Shown one piece after another: positions 34,760 through 47,100 of a DNA stretch of 64,000 nt. Below the pieces are notes generated by a model, which ran no database searches, was not told where the DNA came from, and saw only the letters and a program-made list of their open reading frames with translations. This stretch comes from Climacteris rufus (taxonomy: Eukaryota > Chordata > Aves > Passeriformes > Climacteridae), in the NCBI GenBank assembly GCA_013398175.1, contig VZRZ01002233.1:371223-435222 (forward strand). The letters are read 5' to 3'. The translations under genes were made by a program, and so were the position numbers. Numbering within the stretch: position 1 is the first letter of the stretch; every line of letters starts with the position of its first letter.

Positions 34760-37708
34760 GTATGAATGTTTTGCTACCACAGATAACTAAATAACGTATT
34801 CTCTTGGTATTAGATTTTGAATTGCTTATTTTTATATTTCTGTTAAGTATTATAGCATGTTTTACAGCTGATTGCTTATATTATTTACCAAAAATTGATT
34901 TAAAAGTGCATTTCTCAGTTTCAGGGAGGGTCACCTGCATATTATGTTTTTAAACAAAGTCTTCATTAAGTCAACATTGAGTGATTCTGTAAATGACATT
35001 TCATGTCTTCATCTGAAGGCTGAATAATATTGCTAAGGATCAGGCGAGGAAAAAGGATTAACTGTCAGTGTACAAAAGAAGTTATTTGAATTAAGACCCA
35101 CTCTTACATACACTTGGTACGCTTAGGATTCAAATTCTGTTTTCATGTTGCTTGTAAATTGGTTGTAAAGAGTTTTGGAACTGAAAGTATAGCTGAATAA
35201 ATCTGTTATCTTGCCAAGATTTTAAAAGATTTTTTTGAATCAAAAACCTCTTTTATATTTGGCATACCAGTTGACCTTCTTTTCCTAAATTTAGGGTGAA
35301 TGAAAGTTGTGTAATAAATAATGTTCAAGGAGGTGTTACAAAACTTTTTGTTTTTATTTTATGTATAAATCATTGTTACTTGAATTAAGATATTTGCTGG
35401 TCTGGGAAAAGGGCAGTAACTTGGAAAAAATGTGCATCCTTATGATTTTTTGCCTTAATTTCTGGAAGTTCTAGGGAACTTTACACTGTTTCTTTGCTCC
35501 TGTTTTATTTCTAGTGGAGGGAACCTATTTTGAAAGCTCTATATCCAATTCTAATGGATACCATTGCAGGTATAATAAAAATAGTAAAAACACCCATAAG
35601 GGGAGTAGTGGTATGAACGTTGTGTATAAACTTGTCCCTTCCTATGACTAATCTGGACAATTATTGCACAATTTTAGTTGCTGTATTATTATAGTTATTG
35701 TTGAGATGTGATTTCAGTCAATACTTTCTGTAGTCAGAGCTACATTTTACATAAGGAAGACAGAGCTTTGGTTGATGACTAGTTTCTCTTTAGTAGCGGA
35801 TAAAGATAATAATGCAGATGATTTTAAATATGCCATTCTTTTAGTAGTGTTGTTATGAAATAGTATGCCTTGGCAATAAGTCCCAGTGAAGAAAAAGACA
35901 GAAATTGATGTTGTTTTATCTTTGTTGTCAATTTTTCGCCTTTGTCCTCCCTCTCCCTCATTTCCTAAGAAATTCTGTAGGACAGTATTGGAAACATACT
36001 CTCCAGTTCAAGAAATTCAGGTCAAATTCTCCATATATTCTCAGTATTCAAGCTTTTTGGGTTGTCTCATTTCCTTGTCTTCAGTTAATTATAGAAGTTT
36101 CAAACTTCTGTGCTCTTACCTTAAAATGCTAGTTAAGTGAATTTCATTCAGAATATTTTACTGCTATTCAAAGACTGAGATTTGAAAAATATTGTGGTTT
36201 TTATCTCATCCTGAAGTAATGATTTGGGCATATGTCTTCAGCTCCTTGAAAATATGACAGATTTCACCTTGTAACATTGACTGTAGAACTTAAAACATTT
36301 TGGGGTATGGTCAATGATGATTTTTATTTTACCTATTCCTAAAAGCCTTCCTGACAACTATTTTTGCTTATCATGACTTTTTCCTGATCAGTCTATACTT
36401 GCACTGGTCCTGTCAAGGAATGACAGTGTTTCATCCCTTTTTGCTTCTTGTCATCCAAATAGTAACTGATCGTGTTTTAGGCCATCAGAAAGTGAAGAGT
36501 GAGTGAGGGAATTATGCATGTGTCATTTAGGTGGAGAAGTCAGAAATACACACTTGAACCATAGCTTGAACCATAGGCTTCATGGGTTAATGGAATATTT
36601 TCTGAGACTGTTTACTTCAAGCTGCTGTGAGACATAGCAGAGCTGGAGAGTAGAGTTGAAAACTGAGCTGTACCCATTAAGAGGCCTCTGTAGGTTGCTG
36701 CTGCCATCTAGTACACCTGAAACCTGTTGACAAACTGTGTTGCTTCTTTGAACTAGGTCCCTATACCATGGCAAGCTACTGTTTTTTCTGCTCTGTCAGC
36801 TGCCAGAAGTATGTGATAGATGCACAATTTTAACTTGGGTGATAATTAATGAAAAACATATTTATAGTGTGAGGGTTTGCTTTTTTAAAAGCCCAGAAAG
36901 TTGCAATTAAAAAGCTGTGTTAGAAGAATGTGACTAAAGTTTAATAGTATTTAAATATAGATATGAGGCATATAATCTGTTATATTTTGGTCCTTGCTGT
37001 ATGTTATGTTTTGTTCCTTTCTTAATGAAATGTGAGTATCAAAAGACCCAGTGAGGTGCTGTCTATTGACCAACCGGTTTTAACACGAATTTCACAGGTG
37101 CAAGAAATTTTGCTTTTGAATATGCACAGATGTACTGCAACTTTCTACAGGCTAAGTTTGAGCAGCAGTTTGTTGAGTTGCGTTAACCAAAATGAGTTGT
37201 TCCTTCTAAGTCTGCTGAGGGTCTTGACCAAACAGGCATTTACAGAGCAGGCTGTATGTGTGATAGCAGGTTGAATGTCCTCAGAAAATTCATCCATGCA
37301 GATAGCATAGCAAGATCAAGTGGGGTGACAGCAGTGTCTCCTTTTATACAATAGCTATGTTCACAGATCTGCTGTTCATGTTGTGAGGGAGCAGGGTTAT
37401 TCTTCTGCATTTGAAAGTTTAAATTCAGTTCTCTCCAGTATGGGAAAAAGCTTAACTGCCAGAATGTGAACTACGAAAAGTAGAAAATCTTTCTTTTTTT
37501 TATCTTCTGTACATTCTACATCTTACTTTCTAGTAAGGAAGTCAAGATTCAGAGTACCAGTGGAAATGCATAACAGAGAGTAAAGCTTGGTCACTTGGTG
37601 ATGGGAAAAGTTCCTGATAATGAATATTGATGATTTTTGTTTTCTAAAGAAAACCTGCCGATCATCATTGCCAAAAGTGGTCTTACGCCAACAAAGAACA
37701 CATATGTC

Positions 37709-38795
37709 ATAGCATCATAGAATCATTTAGGAAAAGACCTTTAAGTTCATCAAGTCCAATTGTCAACTAAACACTGCCAAACCATGCTGCTAAGTGCCAC
37801 ATCTACAGTGACTCTGTCACTTACCTGGACAGTCTGTTCCAGGGCTTGACAGCCCTTCAGTGAAGAAATTTTTCCTGATATCCAGCGTAAACCTCCCTTG
37901 GCACAACTTGAAGCACTTGTTACCTGGGAGAAGAGATTGACCTCAGCTTCCTTTCGGACATTTATAGAGAGTGATAAGGTCTCCCTTGAGCCTCATTTTC
38001 TCCAGGCTAAACAATCTCAGCTCCCTCAGCACTTCCTTGTATGACTTGTACTCCCCTTACTGTCTCAATTGCCATTCTCTGGACATGCTCCAGTACCTCA
38101 ATGTCTTTCTTGTAGTGAGGCGTCCAGAACTGGACACAGTGTTTGAGGTGTGGCCTCACCAGTGCCAAGTACAGGGGGACAATCACTGCCCTGATCCTGC
38201 TGGCCACACTATTGCTGATAAAGGCCAGGATGCCACTGGCTCTCTTGGCTGCCTGGGCACAGCTGGCTCATGCTAAGCTGCTCTCAACCAGCACCCCCAG
38301 GTGCTCTTCTGCCAGGCAGCTTTCCAGCCACTGTGCCTCAAGCCTGTAGCATTGCATGGCATTGTCGTCTCCCAAGTGTCTCTCTTTTTTTTGTTGAGTT
38401 CCAGCAGAGCTCTCTGTTCAGTCAGGCTGGTCTTGTTTCCCACTGACACGTCCTTTGGCACAAGGGATGGTCTTCTCCTATGCGTTTAAGACTTTCTTAC
38501 TGAAGAATGTCTAGCCTTCCTGGAAGCCTTGGCCCTTCCGGACTGCATCCCAAGGGACTGTGTCAACTAGTCTCCTAAACAGACCAAAGACTGCCTTCTG
38601 GAAGTCTGAGGTGGCAGTTTTGCTCCAAGAACCTAAAACTATCATTTCATGGTTGCCTGTGCCCTAGATGGCCTCCGAGCATCTCATCATCCTTCTCCGT
38701 TCACAGAGAGCAGTAGGGCACCTTGCTCACTCACCAACTCTGTCAGGAAATTATCTTCCACATAGTCCAGGAATCTTTCAGGCTGTTTATTCTTT
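37709..38795 (-). mobile_element. CR1 LINE with most of the reverse transcriptase deleted
   Basis: Antisense to AUH. Read on the minus strand from 38795, it starts in the endonuclease-to-RT linker region (FQKAVFGLFRRLVDTVPWDA near 38610, then a GFQEG segment). It then skips nearly the whole reverse transcriptase domain and resumes at EEHLGVLVESSL near 38300, followed by RIRAVIVPLYLALVRPHLKH and VQFWTPHYKKDIEVLE (38207-38085), and ends with the CR1 3' tail next to 37709 (reverse of catcatagaatcatttagga). The junction lies around 38310-38400. An open frame of 66 codons on the minus strand (38007-38207) is the preserved C-terminal part. Without a reverse transcriptase core the copy cannot be active. 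Confidence 0.9.
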
Positions 38796-41142
38796 TTATT
38801 TTTTCTGCATTTTATTTCAGACTGTATATGTGTCTGTTCATCCACTCTCTTCCTCAGGTTTCTTCCCTATGAACATGGTGTCTCTTAGCCTGTTGTGGTA
38901 TAGTTTGTGGTTTATAGGGTAGAGGTTGCAAAAACAAACAGTCCCTAGAATTTTATTAAAACTAGGTGGACAGATGAAGGGAAAATTTTACTGGCCTCAG
39001 ATGAAAAGGTTTCAGCATGAACTAACCTATTTTTGGGCATGAGAGAAAGGGCAGGAGGGAGTTATCATGTATATCTTAGCTGTGGATAATGTTTCAGTCA
39101 GAATACTTGTCTCACTGGACAACGAGTTTGTCTGAGACAGGATTTCATGAGAAACTGGATTTCATTAGCTTTGCAGTTTAAGGAGATGCTTGTTATTAGT
39201 CAGAGTGACTTTTCCCAAACCTATTCATTGCTAAAAGGAGTTACTATTTTTTGATCTCTTAGTCAAAAAGCTGTTTAAACAACTTATTTTCTGTGTAATC
39301 CTGTGTCTGTATGGAACTCAAAGTACTGTAGGAAGAATCTTTTTACACAAAAAAAATTGTGTTCTTCTCTTTGTGGTTGTTTCCCAAACTGGAGTCAAAA
39401 AAAAGCAAATATCTGTCATTAATTAAATGTAGTTTCTGGTGTCTCTCAACTTGCAAAGGAAGTGTTCCTCAGTGACAACTTTCTCCTCAGCCAAAAATTA
39501 TCTTTTGGAGCAGTTGTTTGTTGAAGTCCTTTGTTTTTCTGCTTTGTAGCTTTTTAAAACTGTCTCCATCCATGATGTATTTGTCTTGTTTATCTCTAGA
39601 TTCTCACAATGGATGTCATACTAAGCCTGCAATTGATAGATGATGCCTTGTTGGCAGATCTGCTTTTCTTTGTTAGTATCTTATTTATATACCCCTCAGT
39701 ATTAGATCTATTGTGAGAAGATAAAAATCTTTGTAAACAACATACATAAACTTTCTATTCTTTTAATAGAATGAGATATATTAGTTGGACAAGGGAAAGT
39801 ATTCTGTGATAGCAAATGGAAAAGACATATGTTTATATAAAAATTAATTTGTGTTTTCTTTATGCAATTTACTTTCATGGAAGTTTTGTGTTTAAGGTAG
39901 AGGTACCAGTATACATCAACAATTATGTTTCCTCTAAAAAAAACCAGAGAGAGTAAAATAATAGAACTTAATTGAAATTAATCCATTTGTGTCAGCAGAT
40001 AATTCGAGCCTGCTAGATAAAAACTGTGGCTGTTGTCCTGTGTACTTACAGCTGTCACTCTTTTTTTTTGTTTGTTTTGTTTATGAAGGCATTTTAATTA
40101 ACAAGGCTTAGTACATTTCATCATTGTTTTGCCTTTGTTCTTCCATGCTTGTTCCCAAAATCCTACTACTTCATTACCAAGCTGTCATCCACTGTTTAAT
40201 ATTAAAGACCAAGTTCATAAGCCCTGGGATCATACTTTCCTTGAAAAGCATATTTTATGAAGAAGACTTTAAAAAAAAAAGAAAGGAAACAAAAAGCAAC
40301 TCTGTTAACTCTCTATAAAAGTATTTGTAAATAAACTTAGATATATTCTTTCTGCATCTAATAGTTGCTTTGATCCCTTTTTTCTGTAGGTGAAACTGGA
40401 GATTCAAGCCATAGGAGACTGCACTGGCTTTGTCTTTAAAATACATAACAAGGGAGAGATTAAATTACAGCATTTTTGTGTTCTCCCCTTTCCGCTTTGA
40501 TAACAGTATTGCTTTAACTGTTTTTCTAGACCTTAAATTGCATTTGGAGAAATTTGTAGATTAAAAGATTATAGAATAAGACATAGGAGCAATGCAATAT
40601 TAGGGTTTTTTGCATAGGAAGAAAACCAGTGTAAGAATGAAAACTGGATTGAGGTAATCATAGTGCATTTGCCTTATCTGTGGAAGCATTAATTGTTTGC
40701 TTTTAAAAACATCCTTGTGGTCTCTGTCGCAGTACTTATTTTAAAACAGAAAAAAAAATCTCTTTTGGATGAGAAAGATAACAAGGGAATTTCCAAGTGA
40801 AAAACTCACACAGAATGTGTTCTTGCTAAGAGCAGTAGTTGTCCAATTCAGCCAAGTGTAAAGGTTAAATTGAATGTCAGACATTTCAACTTGAAATCCA
40901 CTGCACGTCACAATGTACTGCTAGGATGTTATTTAGATTTCTATATTTCAGTTCCAACAGTAATAGGTATAGCATTTGACAAATGCTGAAAAAAGAAAAG
41001 CGTTACTATTTGTGGTACTGTCTGAGGTGGGACTTAAAGACTTCTGCACATTTAGTGTAGTTTTTCTGCATATATAGGTGCTACTTGATAGCGCATCATA
41101 CCAGACATACTTCGTATGAAAACCTTGTGGATTTTATATAGC

Positions 41143-41192
41143 TTTATATATCTTACCTGGATAATACTTTATACATCTTACCCAGGTAATAC
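41143..41192. repeat. two-copy 25-bp tandem repeat
   Basis: tttatatatcttacctggat(aatac) at 41143-41167 is followed directly by tttatacatcttacccaggt(aatac) at 41168-41192, with three differences. A simple local duplication in the intron. Confidence 0.85.
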
Positions 41193-44100
41193 TGTACCTC
41201 TGACGTCCATCTTTATTCCTACCCTCACTAGCCTATTCTTTTCTTCTTCTTTATTTTTTCTTGCCATCTCCTGAGTTTTTACAATTTTTCTTTTTTTTCA
41301 TTACATAAAGACACCTATATAAGGGTCTTCTTAAATTTTTAAAGTTCAGCTCTTAGTCCTGTGACAATTGCCTGAGGAAAAACCCAAAGTGACACAATTA
41401 GCTCTGCTTTTGTTTCTTTTTTCTTTCAATTAGTCCATAAAGTCTCTTGTGACTTCTGTTACTTCTGTTTCTTTATGTCAGTCCTGTGTCATAGCTTTAA
41501 TATTGTAAAGTACATAAATTAAATACTAGTTGAATACAGTTTTAAATTAGTTCCTAAATCAACACCTTCAGCATTTCATCAATACTGTACTTAAAATTTT
41601 ATTTATTGTGGAACAACCAAGAACATGCATTTTCTTCTTCTTCTTGACTTGTCAAGAATCAAGGAAAACTTTTAATTTTTTTATGCTGTGGTCTGATAGT
41701 GACTTTTGAGCACTAAGAATCCTATTATGATTTGATACAGTAAAAACCCTAAATTAATTACGCTAGCAACATTTATCTCTTTTTCTTCAGTTGTCTAAAG
41801 TCTGGATAGCTCTAGTTGCATTTAATTATTTTTAATGTTTACTTCATGAGTTGTTTAAAAAATGGCCTGAAATAAGAAACTGCTAATAGCATAGAAAACA
41901 GATGTCTTAACATCCACTTTTTTCTCCAAGTAATTAAACACATTATATAGAATGTTTCTAGAGAGTGGTAAATTTGTTCTGCTTCTGTAAGTTAAATAGA
42001 ATTGTGGTTCTTACAGTTTCCTTTTCTTAAAAAAAAAATAAGCTGATTTTCATCAAGTGACTCATTTTCTCCCTGGCTTTGTGATCAGTTGTAATGGTGA
42101 TGTTGAGGCAAAACTGCAAAATGTCTTGCAATACTAACACTGCAAAAGCTCAATACATAAAACTAATGTTTTGCAAATTTTATGTACAAAATTATTTTAT
42201 CTTTATAAATGGAATACTTTACATGTAGTAGCAACATTCAGCAAAAGAGATGACAGAACTTCATGTCATCCAAACTATCCCCTGTACCTTCATGAAGCAG
42301 GTATCTCCAATACTTTCCTTTGCAGAGGGATTCTCAGAGCAACTGTGCTTTATCCCTTGTCTGCTAGCCATAGAACACTTTCCAAATCTGTATTGAAAAC
42401 TCAACTAGTACTTTCCACAGAAAAAGGAGGTACCCAAGGTTATCATGTGTGTCTCAAGTGACTGCTGTTGTATAGAATGGTATTTGAAATGTCAAGGTCA
42501 GTGTAAGAAACTGACCACTTCTGGCATCCTAGTTTATTCTGCTAACAGAGATTGCAGAACATTTCTTAATGACCTAAATTTGGAGATGTCTTGTTTACAA
42601 AGCAGAATTAACAGTGAGACATTTGAGAAATTTCAGTATCTTCAGTAGCAGCACTACATGTGCAACATACTGTGTCTAGTTAAAGTTAGTCCCCTGGTGT
42701 TGCAGAGGAAAGAGGAAGCAAAACCAGGGCAAAAGAAAGCCCCAGAAGCCAAGTTGAGCATTAGAGGAGGTATAAGAGCAGAGACGGGGACTTTCTTGAT
42801 CTTGGAAAGCAAAGCATAGAGGTCCTGAGATCAGTATGATATACCAATGGAGAAATCAAACCTTAGCAACAAACAGTGACTGAATGTTCTTGAGACCTTT
42901 CTTATGTCTTGGGGGAATAAAAATGTTATTCTTTATATTAAGATTGAATTTTGGAGTACTGTTTTTATTAAAATTCATTGTTACAACCTGAGCAATGTTA
43001 TCAGTTACTTTCCTCATTATTCCTGGATATATAAGAATGCTTTTTTGAGTTGGAAAATTGTTTTCTGAGTTTGATGGATTGCTCATTTTTGAATGACAGC
43101 CAGAAAAATGACAAAAAAATGCAACAATGAATTTGTTTTCTTCCATCCTCCTTAAATAATGTAGACTTAAGTCCCATTCAGGACCCATTGTACCCATTCA
43201 GGTACCATTTCAGTGAACGTGGGTTGTACTCTCACAGTTGTATCTTTTCCAGGCCATCTCTGTACTGTTGGGAACTAAGAAGCGAAGCTTTGAAAAGAAA
43301 GCATACCCAAACTTTGCTTTTGCAGCTTTGTTTTTCTCACCACATATTTAGAATAGTATGACACTGAACAGAAATTATGGTCTAGGCTGACTGTAACAAT
43401 ATGAATGGAATTCACAGTATGTTTCATAGCAGAGATGCAAAGTAGGTTACATTTACTTGGGGTGCTCAAGTGAAGAGGACATAGAGAGAATAAAGCAAAT
43501 AGAGAAAAGAATGATCAAAGATACTGCTAGGTAAGGAAGCTTATATTTTTTCAAAGCCAGTTAAAATGAATTATCTGTGTACAGACTTGCACCTAGTCCA
43601 TACATGAGTTTTGTATTCACTTGTATCACTATCAGAGTTCATTAATACCTTTGATGAAATGATTTTCCCCTTGCACAAAGTTTGGACTTAACCTAATATG
43701 CTTTGTACAAGACCACCCTTTTGCTCCCTGAAACCAGGACCTAGTGTTTCTCTCAAGCCCTTTCGTCCACTGAAAATTATAATAGAAACTTCCAGTGACA
43801 CACTTTCATGTGAAATGTTGTGTTATTTTCTTTTGATATCTTACTTATAAGCCTATGTAAAAACAAAAAGCAAATCAAGTAATAATAGCTGATGTTTCTG
43901 GTGAAAAATGGGGCATGAGAAAAACAAAAATTTGCTAGATATAGAAAACAGAATTGCATGAAATTTTCTACTAAAAACTGGTGGTTTGGTTGTTTGTTTT
44001 TTTTTTTAATTTAAAAAAATGCATTTTGGAAATAAATGTTAGATGAATTAAGGACCTGATTTCTTCTGGTAGACTAGAGACTAAAACAAAAATCCTGAGC

Positions 44101-47100
44101 TTAGAGTTCTAGGCTCAGCTTCTTCCACAGTCAGCATCTCTGAATTTTAAGGTTCTCTACCTTTTCTGACTACCTTTCCAGATTCCTCTGTTAAAGAGAC
44201 TAATTGATGCTTCAGCTCATTGTCAGAGATTAAATATTGTCTCAATAGAGTCCTATCTTCCTGCAGCTTCACTTATGAAGTCTATTTGACAAACTAATGC
44301 ATCTTTTTCTCTATTCTTCCTATGTCTCTGGTAGCAGAAGTGGTAAGGAGAAAGAACTCCATAGGAATTTTAGGAGAGGCAGAGAAAATGGGCAGGTGAA
44401 GTAGAGAAAATTACTAACCTTAAAGAATCAATGAAGAATGAAGGTGAAAATGCACAAGCAAGTCAGTCTGGATTGGAAGTTTATTTTCTAATTCCTTTAG
44501 GTGGTGAGGGAAAAATCTAATATTATCTTCTTGTGACTGAACCAAGCAGAAATATATTATTATCAAACTACTAGTACATTTACAAGAAAAACCTACCATG
44601 GCAGTGGAATACAGCAAAATAAAAGGAGTAAAGAAGATTATTCATACCATCTAGACAATTTTGGAAATCTTAGTTCCTATCCTGTCCGTCTGCATTGACA
44701 GCCCAAGAAGCACAGACTCTTTATTTAAGTTCTTGGTTTGTCACTAAATGAGATGTGGAAAAAGCGTGATGAAAATACTCCTTGTAGTGTTAAAAGCTTG
44801 TTAATCTGCATGGTGATAGACACAGTTTAGTACAAGATGGTGAAGATGGATACAAATGCATGTAGCTGATCACATTACATATCACTTGGTAGTTATCAGT
44901 AGTTCTGTGAAAGTGGTGAACAAATGTGCATTTCAGTTGTGAGATAAATATGTGTAGAAGACCTACATGATTCTCACAGAGGAGATAAGCAACCTTCATA
45001 AATGGGAATCAAACAGCTCATAAGCCACACAAGTGGTTTAAAGTGACTCGGCTTCTGTGGTATATCCCCCTGTCCCCATCTCTGCCCTTTATTATTTCTA
45101 AGTCTGCAGTTGACAGCACCTAGTTATGATACCACCACAGCCTGCATGTGTAAGTGGGATGGGAGTCTACAAAGAGATTGTGCTTAGACACAGAGACAGA
45201 AGGCGTAGGACAGAAAAAGGAGTTAAAAAATGCGCACACCAATCAGGAGGGTACTGACAGAGAAACAAGACAGGTTGGAGATAGAAACATGAAGACTTAA
45301 TAAGTTTTTAATAACTGAGGAGAAAGAAATAAGATGCTAAAACTTCCCTATTGATTCTCTTATATAAATGGTTTATTAAGAAGAAAGTAATTAGTATGGA
45401 TTTTACGAACATAACGATGTACCTAGTTTTTAATTCTGTTTATTTTTTCCCCAGATACTCCCACTTCATTTTGAAATTTAAATGATGGGTATGTCCTTCC
45501 AAAACTTCATCACACTTAGTCTTCATGACTTTATTTGCTCAAAATTTCCATTGACATGAGTGTTTGCCACAGTAAAGTCTACAAAAGCTATGATCATCCT
45601 TTAGGATTTTTTCAGTAGTCATGAATCCAGAGGGAATATGGAGGATAAAAGAAAACCCAAATTTTTGAGGAGATTAAATGATCAGGAGTTTTTTTCAGCC
45701 TTTTAAATTCTAGACCTTTTGTGTAAGTCATTGCGCAAGTGGCCCTTCCTGTGCATAGCACACAGAGAACAGTTGTGGTTTTGTCATTGGCATGTGTTTG
45801 TAAGGACTTGTAAGCACGAATTGCTGCGTGAAATAAATTGCATTGCATTACTTATGTCATGTTCAAGTCTGACTTACGAAAAAATGTTCTGGGATTTTTA
45901 CCAGGACTGCAATAGTTTTCTTATAGGATTTCAGTTCACCTTCTGCACTTTGCTGGATTAGTGAATGGAAAGCAATTTACAGAAAGCAACAGGCTTTGGA
46001 AAGATGAAAAGAAGATGAAATATCTTTTACTGTGTGTTGTTGTTAAGATTCCCCTCTTCAAAATGTCTTCATCTCAATATAGATGTTACTGGAGGCGAAG
46101 GATTGGGAGTGGGGCTCTGGTGGACCAGCTGGAGTGTATAAATGGGGGCTAGTATAGACGCAACAATACTTGGTAAGTTCCTAAAAATTATGTTGACAGC
46201 TGTTGAGCTCATCTATACTCAGTGTGTTTTTTGAAGAGAAGCCAAGGAATTTTTAATCAAGGGAGATTACTGAGCAGATTACTGTGTGCTTAAAAATAGA
46301 CTTACTTTTATTAGTAAAACTTTTTGTTTAAGCCTGAAGTGTTACATTTTTTCACTGAAAATGCAAAAGCTGTTTTGATTTAAACAGTATTAAATTATTA
46401 TGAAGGAGATGGAAAGAGATAATGAGATAGAAAGAAGATAATATTTATTCTATTTAATCGAAATGTTGTATAGGAATGTCAGTATGAGTAATGTAAGTGC
46501 ATTTTAACTTTAGTATTTAATGGATCTCAGACTGACATTTTGAGGGGAGAGAGGATTTTCAGTGTCTTGTTAGATTGGAAAATGTCTGATTTAAAGAAAA
46601 TTCTTTACGGAATGTTTTTGTGTGGAGTTATTTTGGTAATCTGCTCTCTTAGGACCAATTGCTAGTCTTTTCCCACAGTAATGAAACTAGGTCACTAGTT
46701 TTTGGCACTCATCCAGGTTGTGAGATTTATTTGGTATTCAAGCACACTGTCTAGAAATAGTGATGTAATGTCAGCAAGGCCACTTTTCATTTCATGAACA
46801 TCATTTTCAGTGCCCTGGAATTAATTTATTCACTGACCTGTTAATAACCACAATCTGTCACTGGCTTAACAGAGGCTGAAGAAGTGTCTGGAAATAGTCA
46901 TGGTCACCGTACCAGGTGATCAGTTACAGGATTTCTGTTCAATGTAACATTTTTTGATTTTGATCATGTAGAAGAGTCTGACTGTTAATGAAAACAAATC
47001 AACTTAATCAAAATGAAAATACACATAATAAGTAAATATTGGAGAGAGATAACTGATTGAAGTGGTGGTTTTACCTCACATTATACTGCAATGTGTCTGA

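Noticed and set aside
37971..38489. Cluster of short frames on both strands
   Set aside because: The minus-strand frame is the CR1 ORF2 C-terminal region; the others are its shadows.
42856..43197. Minus-strand open frame of 113 codons
   Set aside because: No recognisable domain, no splice or promoter context, and it is within the length expected by chance in a 64 kb window.
46076..46172. Possible exon ending in a gtaag donor near 46172, considered as the next AUH exon
   Set aside because: The translation contains a stop and does not resemble the expected GTQRLPRAIG segment.
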